DNA from: Baylisascaris procyonis
Taxonomy: Eukaryota > Nematoda > Chromadorea > Rhabditida > Ascarididae
Direction: 5' to 3'
DNA length: 64,000 nt
NCBI GenBank assembly: GCA_037389465.1
Contig: JAZARR010000059.1
Span: 6,719,001-6,783,000, forward strand
Shown here: piece after piece, positions 1 through 12,159 of the stretch
How positions within the stretch are numbered: the first letter of the stretch is position 1
Layout: each line of letters starts with the position of its first letter
The notes under the pieces: generated by a model
Told to the model about the DNA's origin: nothing
The model's input: only the letters and a program-made list of their open reading frames with translations
Database searches by the model: none
Position numbers and translations under genes: made by a program

Positions 1-2037
1 TCTGAAATTTCAATTGTTTTCATGTTTAGGCAATGCCTTGTAATGTGCAGTGTAAAAATTACTGTCATCGTAAAATCGCAATGATAATTAAATTTTTATG
101 TTGATTATATGCAGCATTTTAGGTCACGGCAACTGCATTAGTAATGATAAAGTGCATAGTTCAATGATTGGTTCATTGAGATAACGCTGCATTTTTCTCA
201 TTTTGTTGTGCTTTACTCATCAAACGATGTCAATTGTGCGCTTTTTCTATTGGTTGGTCAACTCATTGATCATTGTTGTTGTAAACGATTTGCAACACTC
301 TTCTTTATTAATATAAGTTCAACGTTGTTTGTGGAAAATAAAAACTTTTCAATAAATGTATCCATATCGGTAAAATTGCAATAAAATGCAGAATGTCCAG
401 TGGAAGAATTTAGCTTCCTACTGAATGCATTCCTCAATTACAATTGCTTTCCTAAAAGAAGCAGAGAAAATTTCGCTGCTTTAGTAATTTAGAAAGTTTA
501 TGGGATATGAGCGGATGAAATTCTGTAATAGCATTTTGTGGTTTCATTTAATTCCACGTGGCTAATAAAATTCTATGCAAAACTCAGCACGGATTTTGTA
601 ATAAGAGGCCCATTGTTATTCAGTTATTAGAGAGCATAAACTTAGAGACTATTGCATGTGATAACAAACACTTCGCCAAGTGATTTGTCTTGATTTTCAA
701 AAAGTGACTAAACTGCTGATTTCCCTGCGCAAAAAAGGTATCGATGTTTGTTAATTTATTGTAAGCGCTAGAGCAGCCAGTCTCAAATCAGTTGGTATAC
801 GTTCTCAAAGGTGGGCTATTTAAAAGGGTTATGTGCTTCAAAGCTATATGCTAGGATCGTTACTTTCCTATATTTTCATCAACGAAGTTTTAAAATTTCA
901 CACAATCTTCGTATCTTCCTGTCCGTTGCTGATTGTAAGCTATTCATATTCACTTGCGGACATCGCCACCGTCAGGTGAATCATTAATCAACCTTAACAA
1001 TCGTTGATATTCATATAAAAGAATGCGCCTGAAGCTGTCCTTATGACAAGTTTACTAATTACACGCACATATGTCTCATTAGTTAATTTCTTTGTTGAGT
1101 TCGATATTTTCAATGAAGTAGCAAATAATAAATTCGTTGAGATTATCATCGATACAAATCTATGCATTAAATCACATTGCATTAGAGTTATTATGAAGAA
1201 AAATGATGCTCTCAATGTGATATTTCAATGTTTCAAAATTTGAAACAATGCATTACACATTTAAATTGTTTTCTTTGTAGCACTTCAACTAGATGACGTC
1301 TCAATTATTTCCGTTATCTCGACAGCTTTTTTGAATTCTTTTGTATTGAATTCTCTTCAAAATGCCCCACTGTGGGAATGAAAAAATAACTTATGCATTG
1401 AAATAATCAGAATTTCACTAAAAAGTCATTAGAACTTAAACGATTCAGGCAATAGCTATGTTTTTCTCAAAGATATAATTTAGAAGCATTCAAATATCGA
1501 TTTTTTGGGTTTTTCTTTTGAGTTTCTATCAAATCACTCATTGAAGCGACTAAAGATTTGCGCGTTTTATTGTGGAAATTTCATAAGGAAAGCTTTTTTT
1601 TATTGCTAGGATATTATCGGTATGGAACAATTTTCCAAGCTATATGATAAAGTAATTTTTAAATATTTCTTGCTAGTACTATAATTATGAGTGCCCTCAA
1701 TAGGTACTTAAAATTCGATTAAATTTGATCAAGTTCTATTCAAATGATCTACTCATATGAAGTTCACGTGATACAATTGGATGAAACATTTTTTTTTAGT
1801 TTATTTTCTCTTATGTTTTTGTATTTTATTTATTACTTTCTCAAATACTTCATTGTGCATTGTATATATTATTTATGCATATTGCATTATTTATGGTCAT
1901 AAATTTTATTTTATCTTTTTTAATGAGGGATCTATTGTATTGATAAAATTCACTTCTTTTTTTTTTCATTTTATTCATAGTTTCACTAACAAATATTGCA
2001 TATGAAATTTTTCTTAAAGTAAATTTTTTATTTTTAG
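1..2037. other. AT-rich intergenic DNA, no gene seen
   Basis: Only short, compositionally poor open frames occur here (for example 994-1243 on both strands and 1781-2071), rich in Phe, Ile, Tyr and Lys as expected of random AT-rich sequence. I see no acceptor/donor pairs that frame a coding exon. The last bases, a T-rich tract ending in TAG at about 2037, look like the acceptor in front of the small secreted-protein gene. Confidence 0.5.
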
Positions 2038-2053
2038 GTAAAATACTATTATC

Positions 2054-3332
2054 ATGTTGGTGATGATGCATTCACTTATTCAATACACATTCCTTCTACT
2101 ATTTTTCTTGATGAGTTCAGCACTTCCGATTGTAAAGTAAGTTCTATTATATTCATATGAATATATACTTTTGATTCGGCACTTCCGATTTATTCATATG
2201 AAACTTATATTGTCGATGAAATATTGCCAAAATAGAGAAAAAATATATCTCTTCAGTGAGCATGATATTTTGTCTAAAAAATTTCACGAGTTTATCTGCA
2301 ATTCTGTGCGGAGAAAAAGAGTTTCATCGAAGTCGTACGGTAGATTTGTAATAATATATACAGCATGTAATCCACATATATCTAACATATGAGATGCTCA
2401 AAAGAAACAAAAAAAAATTTTGCAAAATGAAAATCTCCAATGGATCATAGAAGCAGGGAAATGTGCCGAGAACGTTAACCCAAAATTGCCTCGAAATATC
2501 GCTAAAACTCTAAAAGCCGCTGTGCAGTTTCTCGCTTATTAGATAGATGCTCGACACTGTTACAACGTCGTTCGATGTTTCACATTACCTCAATGACATT
2601 GCATTCTAAAAGTGTTTGATGCTCAACTGTTGCTTAAATGTATTGTGAATATTTTTCTGAAATTTCATTGTGCCCATTTTGGTTGATCTTAACTGCAAAA
2701 CTGATAGCAACTAAAAGTCATACATCCCTTAATTGTACTATTTATGAGCTTGCATAACATAAGAAGTTCGCATTCGAATAGGTGAAGTGGGAAAATCACA
2801 ATTTTTTAATGATTGGAAAATTCTGGTTTTATTCAATTCACACACGATTTAAAAGCTTTCAACGGGTAATATGACGAAAAACGACATTTCAGATAACTTG
2901 CCGACCTTTGACCATATACTTAATCTAAATTCAATAAATATTAAGTATCTAAGCATTAACGATATTTTTACCTTGAAGTTTAAGCAATATTTGAACGACG
3001 TATTCAGCAACGAGATTTCAGATTCAAACGCTCAACAGCGCTCAGCGAGCAACATCTTGCTGCAGTTGCGGCACCTGAAGAAGATATGGCCGAATCGTTT
3101 TTTGCTGTCGTCTCTCCTGAGTAAGCATCCAATTTCGAGCTTTTGTTCCGATTTATTAACGCTAAATGTGAACTTAGTAAGAGGTGGAAAAACTATTCAT
3201 TGTACGTTTCATGTAAAAACATTTTTTCAAAAGTTTCCCTCAAGTTTCCCTGTTTGTTCAACATTCTTTCATAACAGAAGTAAAAAGTGGGAGGAGATAA
3301 GAAGAGATGCCTACAGGAAGGCGGTTTTTTAG
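2054..3332 (+). CDS. Small secreted protein, neuropeptide-precursor-like (78 aa, three exons)
   Basis: Proposed exons are 2054-2136, 3022-3120 and 3278-3332, with phases 2 and 2 at the joins and a TAG stop. A T-rich acceptor at about 2037 lies 16 bases before the ATG, consistent with spliced-leader addition. Residues 1 to about 24 form a classical signal peptide: a short N-terminus, then a core rich in Leu and Phe ending SSALP. The mature part is Cys-free, carries a Lys-Arg just after the signal peptide and Lys-Lys and Arg-Arg pairs further on, and ends DAYRKAVF. That layout resembles short secreted neuropeptide-like precursors, but no known peptide family is recognised. An alternative exon-2 acceptor 14 bases upstream (3007) gives a different downstream frame that ends in a Ser-Gly-Arg-Arg. 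I prefer the 3022 acceptor because its frame keeps typical coding codons and gives a clean terminal exon. Confidence 0.5.
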
Positions 3333-6237
3333 TGGGAAGAAGAGGCATGATTTCACGCTTCCTTTAATCGCGGTCGTCTTCACAAAGGGTTATTCGAATG
3401 TCGTCTAAGGGCATATGGTTTGAGGGTTTCACTGCTTGTAACAAGGGCAATATTTTTCTTGTGCCTTTACAACGAAGATTATTTTTCTTGTGCCTTTACA
3501 ACGAAGATTATTTTTCTTGTGCCCCCCTTTCCTCTTATAAGATCGATTTGTAGACTTCGTCGCGGATTAATACCTGACATCAAAAGTGATATGCAATGAT
3601 ACGTAAACAATCTATGACAATAGTATGTATGGAGGCAAGTTTTCAACACCCCGCAAAATGTTTTGCTTGGGATCAGCCAATTGATCTTTGGTCACGTTGA
3701 GCTGTGACTCCTTTGTAATCTTTGTTATTATTTGCCAACCAGTAATATTCATTAGATTTGTGCTCATAAACCTAACGTAACAATTTTCTTAATTAATATG
3801 CGCTAAAATTTATAATGAAGTCATTTATGCATAAAATATTCAATAGTTCGATAAAGTGATTGCAGTGTGTGGGCAAAAAAAAGTACGAGAAGGCGTCTCG
3901 AAAGAGTTTGCACAATAAATTAAGTCAAATAATTTCATAATTTATCAACAATTGGCGCAATACGAGGTACTAAATATAGTTATTAGCAGAAATTATAGAA
4001 CAACATATTTAGATAGGAATATTTACCATCATAAAGATATCATATGATGACATAAGAAATCAAAGCAGAAGAATATCGCTGAGAGAATTCATTATCAATA
4101 GAAGTGCCTTTCGATTGTTGTTCTCTTTCTTACCGTTTTTTTTTTGAGAGAGAGTCTTTTGCAATTTAATTTTTTTTTGCAATTTTTTAAAAGAAAAATT
4201 TTGAAATCTCTTAGGAGTTTCAAGTTGTAATTTTCCCTCTTTAATTGAAAGACTCATAATAATGAATGAAATTGTGTTTTTGCGAAGAGAGTTTTCTTAA
4301 ATTATATCAAAGTGCTACGCTCCTTCAAAGGTAAAATAATTTCTTTAGCTGCAATTTAGAATTTGATTCTTTGAAAAAAAAAAAGACAATGATATTTTTA
4401 ATTTTTATCGTAAAACATCTACATTTCTAATGCGATAAACGTTGAATTTCAATCTTAATTTTCTAATTGCTTCTTTGAATATATTATTTTGTTGAGCTTC
4501 TCTATACCGCTAAACAACGAGCGTATTTTTTATCAGTCCATCTTCAAAATGGATTATTAAAATATATTTGTGAAAAAAAAAATGCTTCACAATATATCAG
4601 CAGTAAAAAATAATTGACAACTTTGCTTAGAGGAACTAACAATTTTTTTTTCCTTGAAATATTTCTTCTACAATAATTGTATCTCTCATCTTATTGTATC
4701 TTAAAAAAACTAAACCATACTTTAAATCATATCTAAAAAAAAAAACTAAATCGGACCTTAAATTATACCTCAAACCATCGTGCCTTAAATAGAAATTTAT
4801 GCTCATATGAATTCCACAAAGCAATTCTCTTAAACATGTTTAAATGTGAAATTGTTGTTATCGATCTATAGTGGATTCGGTAATAGCAGTAAAATGAAAT
4901 GCAATAGAAGAAGGCGAAAAGGTGAATTCGTTCTTTTTTTTTTGTGAGTGCTTTGCATTTCAGCCAATAAAATCATGAAAGTATCTTAAAGGGGTGAAGT
5001 ATTCGATGCTTTCAGACCTCTCAAATTACATGTATTTGAGGTCTTCTTGCACGGCATTTTGACGAGTGAAACCTTACATAAGATTGCAATAAAACAGCAT
5101 TTTGCTTTAATGAATTTTGCAATCGTTTGATAGTTGTTTCGATGAAAAACGAGCAGTCCAATATGTAAATGTCTTATATCATTACTTCTATCATTTCATT
5201 CTTCTAACATTTCTTTCTGCATTCCATCATCTATTCCTGTGTCTATGTGCAGTTGAATTACTTAACCTCATCACAATCAATCACTATAGAAGTCTTTCGT
5301 GAATGTTTTAGTGAAGTATGATGAAAACTATTTTATTCATGAGCTTGTTTTGATTGCAACCATGTCAAGAGGTGAACGTATGAAGGATAGTGGTCAGAAT
5401 TTTTTTTTTTTTTAAATTACTGAAAGAATTGCTACAAAACAGTTTTAGCACTTGGACATTTCAAAACACTGAACTTTCTATATCATTACAAATTACCGAT
5501 GACGTTTTTTTTTAGTTACCTGAGGTGCTCCTTCAAATTCATCCAGTCTTGAAACTTATAAATTTGCAAAATCTCATGGATACGTTTAGACTTTGGGGAA
5601 TCTGTTTGGGAACATGCTAAAGTCAACTCGACTTCGTAAACAACGCTGTTTTGAACTGATAAGGAGCTTACAAAGCGAAAGCATTTTCACGTGAACCTAA
5701 GCTGAATTACCCGTGTGGTACAAATTACTGACGATACCCAACGAAATTTATTTCGGACGGTAAAATTCGGTAAAGGCGAATCTCGGTCGCGACCGAAAAA
5801 ACCGAGCGGATAACACTTTCCGGTCGGCGAAAAAGACTAAAATTCTGGTTTCCAAACGATTTTTTATCCAAAGATAGTTATCACAAGTTTATTGTTGAAC
5901 CTAATTCACACAATACAGACACACTTCTTCGAAATTTATTTCGGTAACGAAACCAAATGGGTAACCAATTCAGAACATTTCGCGTGGAGGCGACGAAAAT
6001 AAAATACGCAACATCATCTCATCCAGAGCTAAGTGGGATATTGGCAGACCTATAGTTGGAGGGGAAATAAGGGCATTTTTTGGCAAAGAATATCGAAAGA
6101 AGAAGCACAAAAATTAAATTCAAGAGAATGTGAGGAGTGGAGAGGTCACTGATCATTCAGTGTCACTGATCGTTGGTTGTTTCTTCGCGGTAATCTTGAG
6201 ATCATCATTCACATAATATATCTTTTGCCTTACCTTT
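3333..6237. other. Intergenic DNA without a recognised gene
   Basis: Very AT-rich with A and T homopolymers (about 4140, 4375, 4735, 5400). It contains the short tandem repeat listed separately. Around 5700-5830 there is a GC-richer patch with several CGG/CCG words, but no long frame or convincing exon was found in it. Confidence 0.4.
3452..3520. repeat. 29-bp direct tandem repeat, about 2.3 copies
   Basis: The unit beginning ATTTTTCTTGTGCC recurs at 3452, 3481 and 3510, so the period is 29 bases and the first two units are identical by eye. A C-rich run follows the third partial copy. It lies outside any coding model. Confidence 0.85.
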
Positions 6238-7143
6238 TCATTCATAGGATGACACTGCCATCGCATTCCCTGATATAAGATCCTTGTGAACCTTTGCCTG
6301 CAGTGGCAACAACCTGATAAAAACCTCATTTTTGTCCATCTTCAAAACCATCATGTTTGCGATACAACTGTCTTCCAGACGTAACTTAAGGGATTGAGCC
6401 TGCCCATTACCGCGGGGTTCATGACGAACACTTTGCCAACTGTTATTTCCGAGATGCCGGTTGCTTTACGCAGTTCAACTACCACAACGCCTTCTTGTGT
6501 TATTGCGTCCTCCGTAGGTTCTTCAGGATCCTGGAGTGTAGTGAAGTTGCACTCTTCCTTTTTTGAAGCCGCGAAGATCGTTAACTTCACCAGTTTCTTT
6601 TGTGAGAACGATTGCTGAGCTAAGGTATGCAATATCGTTTGAAGGGCTATGAATGACTTCTTTGCGAGTACGCCCTTCTCTTCGATGAGCAAATTTACCA
6701 TAATATTTACCATAATATTACCATAATATGAATTGACTCTAATTTTCCACATCTTGTTCACTTCCACAAAGGCTTCTATGAGAATAGTAAGGTTTTTCCA
6801 GCTCCTTAACAGAATTATTTTACTCAAATGATTTGATTTTTACTCGTACAAATTCAATTTAGAGAAGATCGGATGTACTTATCCGTTGTGAGCTGTGATA
6901 TTGATCTGCCTCTTAAACCTTCTAAATTTTTATAAAAGTGCATTATGGTAACATCATTTCAGTGTCTATATCCATCTGTTTTCCGTTCGTGTATGCGTCT
7001 GTTTGTCTGACAGATGAAATTCGTTATGCGCGGAATGAACGATGATGATGATCAATTTTGTATCAATTACTGAGACTTAAAGGCATAATAAAGTTTACAA
7101 ATCAATTACCTTCCACAATCCGTTGGGTAATATAAGAAAGAAT
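6238..7143 (-). CDS. Unrecognised protein, 3' end of a multi-exon gene (partial model)
   Basis: Read on the minus strand, exons 7143-7110, 6614-6411 and 6297-6238 join in phase (2 to 0, 0, 0) and end at a TGA. The middle exon starts after a TTAGCTCAG acceptor and ends at GCG/GTAATG; the last starts after CTGCAG. The 68-codon middle exon has an acidic Glu/Pro-rich stretch (QDPEEPTEDA) followed by a Val-rich strand-like segment (GVVVVELRK) and ITVGKVFVMNPA. The C-terminus is short and ends AVSSYE. The larger open frame continues upstream to 6827 without an ATG near its start and enters TTACCATAATA repeats, which look intronic. No family is recognised and the 5' end is not found; the 34-base exon is the least certain piece. 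Confidence 0.4.
6695..6728. repeat. Short tandem repeat of TTTACCATAATA-type units
   Basis: ACCATAATAT words recur at 11-12 base spacing three times. The array sits within an open minus-strand frame, but its composition suggests intron rather than exon. Confidence 0.6.
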
Positions 7144-10138
7144 CTGTGAGACACTAACGTTGATGCATTTTTGAATGTTCATTGGACTGGCTTGCTCAAT
7201 GCAGGAATTTCCAAAAAGCGCATTTCGTGCAATGTTCTAAATGCTCAACAGTGCATTTTTTTAGATTACTGAAGGAAGGCAACAGCAAGATTCTAATGGT
7301 TCCATTTGACGATCTCCTGTTATAGTTCGCAACTCACTTATGGTGATACATTGATTTGACGCTTCAATCTAACGTTTCGTTGAAAATAAAAAATAAAATG
7401 ATTTGGAAATATGCAAAAAAAAGTCTACAGAATAGCTTTAAAAAAATTTTTTTTTCAAAGAAACGGAGCGTTATTGAAGCGGAAACGTGTGATCAATGGA
7501 TGACGACAAATGAAACGAAAATGCATTTATTATAACGATCTCATTTCACGAATGCTTAATAAAAAAAAATCACGCTGGTTGTTGATAGTGTTTTTTTACA
7601 GGTTTTCTACGGTGCAAATAAACAGTATGTAATGCATAATTGTTTTTAAAGTGTTCAAATGTTCGAAAACATGTATGCACTAAAGTATGCACAAATACTT
7701 CATATAGGGAACCCTGCAATCGTTGTTTAGCCTTTCTGTCCTCCTTCCTCCCCTCCTCACTGCCGTTATCCTCTCCCCCTATATATTCATCATCTAGAAG
7801 AAGTAAGTCTTTAATTTTTCAACACGAGAAATGAGAAGATGGGCAAAAATTCCTTTCCTTTCCTCTATGGACATTCACTGGTTGTGACAAAGGCAAGGGT
7901 ACCTTCACTTATCGTCGTGAAAAAGCAAGGGGATTTTTAGGTTCATTCGGTCGGATGGGCTTTTCGAATGGCGAATCTTAAGAAGACAATAGAAAAAAGC
8001 GCGCATTGCATCAGATGATCTGACAATTTTAAAGGCGGTTTCCATTGATCGCAAAGTCATGTTTGCAGATTTTCATGGAAAAGGCTAAAACTTGCAAAAT
8101 GAACCAAATAGCTAGCCTGATGGGGTTTGCACGTCACTTCTGAACCCCAAAGATGCTGATTTATGGCTTATTTTAAAGGAAGTTTGAAATGAACACATGA
8201 AACAGCACCATACAAAAATCTGAACTGGTAAATTTACGAATCGTGTGGCTTATCTGCCTAAAGTTCGCCCAATTTTCTGAAGTGCTTATCACTCTCCATT
8301 AACGTCGCAACGCCATCAGCGCGTTGCCTTTACTAGCACCGCTAGAAGAAACGAACGCTACAGCAAGAAGGAAGGAAAAGCTAGTGTCAAATGCTGTCCA
8401 GAGAGGGACAACTGTGACCGGGGGATATACCTCTTAAGCGTGCCAAATTATACGACACCTATCACCGCGGAGAGAGTTGGTTTGAAAATTTATAAGCAAT
8501 CCACTGGATAATTGCAATAATTTACAAAACATGTCAGGAGCAGAAGTTAGGGTGATCATCACACATTAACTCTCATATATATATGAACACATAGATGCGG
8601 AGCTGTCAGGAAGCGCATACACTGCCCTGCATACACACACATATACACACAGACACACACACGGACACACAGACACACGGACACGCACAGACACACACAC
8701 ACAGACACACACACATAAAGACATAAGAAATTTGCCTGTTAAAGATATTTAAGAAATTGGCTTTGAATATTTAAGTGGTCAAACAAGCCGCGAATTGCCC
8801 TGGAAAGAAGGCAATGGCCATTTTTGTGATTGCAGAATGGGGAAAGGGGGGGGGGCGTAGAGATACACGGGGACGAAGGGAAAAAGCCACACAAAATGTA
8901 CTCTTACCAATGAACAACAGCTCCACTGCACTGTACCAATCAAGTGGTGCGTCCTATCCACTAACCGCATAACTTTCTAGGATCAAATTTCGTGATAGCT
9001 GTTACATTAGAGAAAGCATTATAATATCTTGAACGAGTAGGCAGTAATGAACGTTAAACTTATAGGGCGCCACTGCAATATTCATACAAATTAAAAGCGA
9101 TTAAAATGTGATCAGAACGTTCTAAAGAAACAAATTTCTTTCTTCAATAAGTTAGAAGATATAAAATCCTGGGAACTTTAGAAAATCGGTCGCACGACAA
9201 AGGTGGGAGTAGGCGGTGATTTTTGGAGCACCCTCTAAGAACGGGCATGGTACCGCCTGTAAACTTCCTACGAATCAGTTTGTGCTGAAAGACGAAGAGA
9301 TGTATAGACGGGCGGCAAAACCTTTCACATTCTATGTTTCTTTGCATAGATAAAAACGTTCATAGCAAATAAAAAAAGATCCTTGAAGCGTGCTAATGGG
9401 AAATAAGCGACGGGCACAACAGTGGGGCTGCGAAATAATGTGACCAATACAAAATCCAAATATTAAAAAAAGAACAGCAAATTTTCTATAAATAAAGATA
9501 ACATATTTGTGTTGCCCGGCTCAGACTGTAATATTGGTGTCAATTTTGATGACCGATGAAAAGACCTTGCCCGCAGATGCAGATGGACCACAAACCTCTC
9601 GCTAACCTTGGGGAGTATTTAATAGGATACATTCATTTAAATTTTGGTGAAAAAAGTTAAACTTTGCTCAAATTTAGTAAAACATTCAAGTTATTCATTT
9701 CACAATTCATAAGCACAGAATCATAATCTTAGATGATACAACGAGCGAAAATCGCAACTGCCCACACTCGTCGCAAGTTTGTCTTCAATGAACGTGTTAT
9801 TTGTCGGCTGATGACACATCGTTTGACGAGTTTTAACAGATCTGATTTTTTTCTGCGCAGCAATTTATCGACGAGTGCCATCTCTGAAGATCGCATTCTC
9901 AGATCCGCTGCGCACCACTTGTGATCAGCTTCGATCGTCTATCGATTGCTTCAGTGCAATCATCCAGTCAGTCGGTCGTAAGCAAGCTGCTATAGAGGTT
10001 GTTTTTAAAATTTATTTCATTTATCGAATTTTCACCCATGTTTGTTAATACTGATAAAATTTTTTTATTATTTTATAAATTATTACTTCATTGTTTTCAA
10101 CAAAATTCTTTTTTTTTGTGTAAACAAGTGAAACGACT
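7144..10138. other. Intergenic DNA without a recognised gene
   Basis: Contains A/T runs, a pyrimidine-rich tract at 7730-7800 that ends in a donor-like GAAGTAAGT (perhaps a 5' untranslated exon), a CA-rich microsatellite (listed separately) and a G-run at 8844-8855. The open frames at 8775-8972 and 9144-9347 overlap on opposite strands, and neither has codon use or splice context that persuades me. Confidence 0.35.
8630..8716. repeat. CA/ACAG-rich microsatellite
   Basis: An imperfect dinucleotide array of ACAC units interrupted by CAGA and CGGA variants runs for roughly 85 bases. No gene model overlaps it. Confidence 0.85.
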
Positions 10139-12159
10139 TCATTGTGACAACGTTAAACCTTGAATAAGTTCTTTATTAGAATAGGCTTGCTGAAGAATTT
10201 TATTTGCAATGGAAGATTCGTGTTGACGCGATTTGTTTTCGGTTGTCGAGGTCCCCATTATCAGAGACCCTAAAAAAGATTTCAATGTTGATATTAGCAA
10301 TAATAAAGCAGATATCTTCCTGTGAATCGAAAGAGGTTTTTTCGTATATGCATTACTCCTTTCAAACGTTTCTTTCAGCTCGTAAATAAACACATATTTG
10401 CTGAGATCGTCTCAATGCGTTTGTCCGTCATGCTTCATTTCGAGATCCATTCTGCTGGTCCTCGAGAAATTTGCATGCTTTTTACCTGGCCCCGTTTTGC
10501 TCCCAGTTTCCTAGGAACGTTGATCTCACCGCCTTACAGCTGCTCAAATTTCCCGCATAATCGATGCTCCCTAGTTCAAGCTCCATCAGAGGCTAAATAC
10601 TTCTGCAGAATACGCTCATGTAACAACAGTCCTAACAACTCAATGCAATAACACCTTTGAGGAGCGAAGTCACGAAGGGATGAGATAGTTTGAACCCGTC
10701 ACGGGGGCAGCTCAGAATTGCCTGAATGGTCGTCACTTTCAAGGGATAAGCATGGAGATGTCGAAGTAATACTGTTTTAGAAAGAATCTGGAAATTTTTG
10801 ATATCACGAGCGGTCTCGATCCACTTGCGCATTCAAAAGTAGTTCTCAAAGCGCATTATACCATGCTGTGCAGTATTCCTTGCAATTTTTCTTATCGTTG
10901 CGCCTTAAGAAAATTAAGCTGTAAATAGTATGCCAAGCGAGTCGTTTTTTTTGTGGGAAGGAAAAGCAAAGTTGACGAGTGATTTCGCTGCAAAACTTTG
11001 AACGAATGTTTGCTTCCTTTAGAGGATTATGAAATTTACGGAGTCATGAAAATTTTGGTAATTTTGACACTTTATGTAATTGGCAAATAATTTCTTATTT
11101 TTGCTGTTGTAAAGTTCTAATTCATAGGAAACAAAGAAAACTGCAATAATCCGATGAACAAAAAAGTTGGCAATCCTGTATGAACGATCGCAGTTAATGT
11201 TTTATACTCAGCCGATTGGTTGACAATTGTTGAGGTGAACGCCCATCTTAGCGTTGATTGCCGCAATTTTGTGAAGCGGCTGGCTGTAGTCGACGCTGGC
11301 GCGTGTATGTATACATGCCCTGCTGTTGTACGCCCATTGCAATGCAGACAACCGACTAAAAAAGTGTTTTTCCCGTTCACCCCATCAACTCCACCATCTT
11401 ACTAGTCTCTCACCTTCGAACGACGCGTGACCATATCATCCATACCATTTTCTCTCCATTTGCTCTTTTCCTTCGTCGCTTTCTTCCAACCTACAGGTTT
11501 TAGTTGTTTATAAGAGGAAGAGATGTGAAAGGAATGGAGAAAAGTCGTTGCAGGTTCCGTGGAGCCGCATACACGTTACTGAGGATCCGGTGTTGTAACT
11601 AAAATCTGAACCAAGTAAGAGCAATCATCAGCGCTGCTTAAATGGTGCTATTCGTTAAAATATTCGCCGCGCCAAGCGATACAAATTTATCACTGTACCG
11701 TTCGCTTTTCCATCGTAAATTTGACCAGTATTTTGCTTTGGGGATAACGTTTCACCCATCTGCGACGGTTTCATCGTTTGCTTTTTAATTTCTAGGGAAA
11801 AGCGAATTCGTCGAAGCTAAATGCTATCTAGAGAAATTATCTCACGTTGAATTAATATCTGCAAACAAAATTATTCTACATATGATGACTTTCTGAAGTT
11901 TTCTTTTTTTCTTTATGGACTGGAGTTTGTAACTTGGCGCATAACAAATTCTTACAACTAAACAATAATTGCTATTCGTGTTAGTGAGTATTCATTCAAG
12001 TTTTAGGTTTTTTTTTAAGATATCAGTTGTTTTTTTTTTTTTTTCTGTAAGTGCTGAGGACGAGTGCTATGAAAGCTGGAAAGCCACGTGGGCGTTTGAT
12101 GAGTTACCGTCGAAAAGCAAAGCGGCTACTTCCGCTAGTGCCATGTTCTGAGGCCTCAT
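10139..12159 (-). CDS. Orphan protein of 184 aa, seven exons (no family recognised)
   Basis: Minus-strand exons are 12159-12108, 11791-11699, 11490-11414, 10787-10655, 10510-10486, 10400-10357 and 10269-10139. The coding length is 555 bases and every junction keeps frame (phases 1, 1, 0, 1, 2, 1). Donors are GTAACT, GTACAG, GTGAGA, GTGTTA, GTAAAA and GTAATG; acceptors include CCCTAG, TTTCCAG and CTTTTTTAG. A GATTAG lies two bases before the ATG, so trans-splicing is plausible. The protein is hydrophilic with no signal peptide or membrane segment. A Lys-rich region spans about residues 19-75, followed by a helical, Leu-rich segment (ILSKTVLLRHLHAYPLKV) with two Cys-free flanks, and a polar Ser/Gln-rich tail ending GLTLSQ. 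That many independent splice sites agreeing in phase is the main argument. The product is probably intracellular; its function is unknown. Confidence 0.62.
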
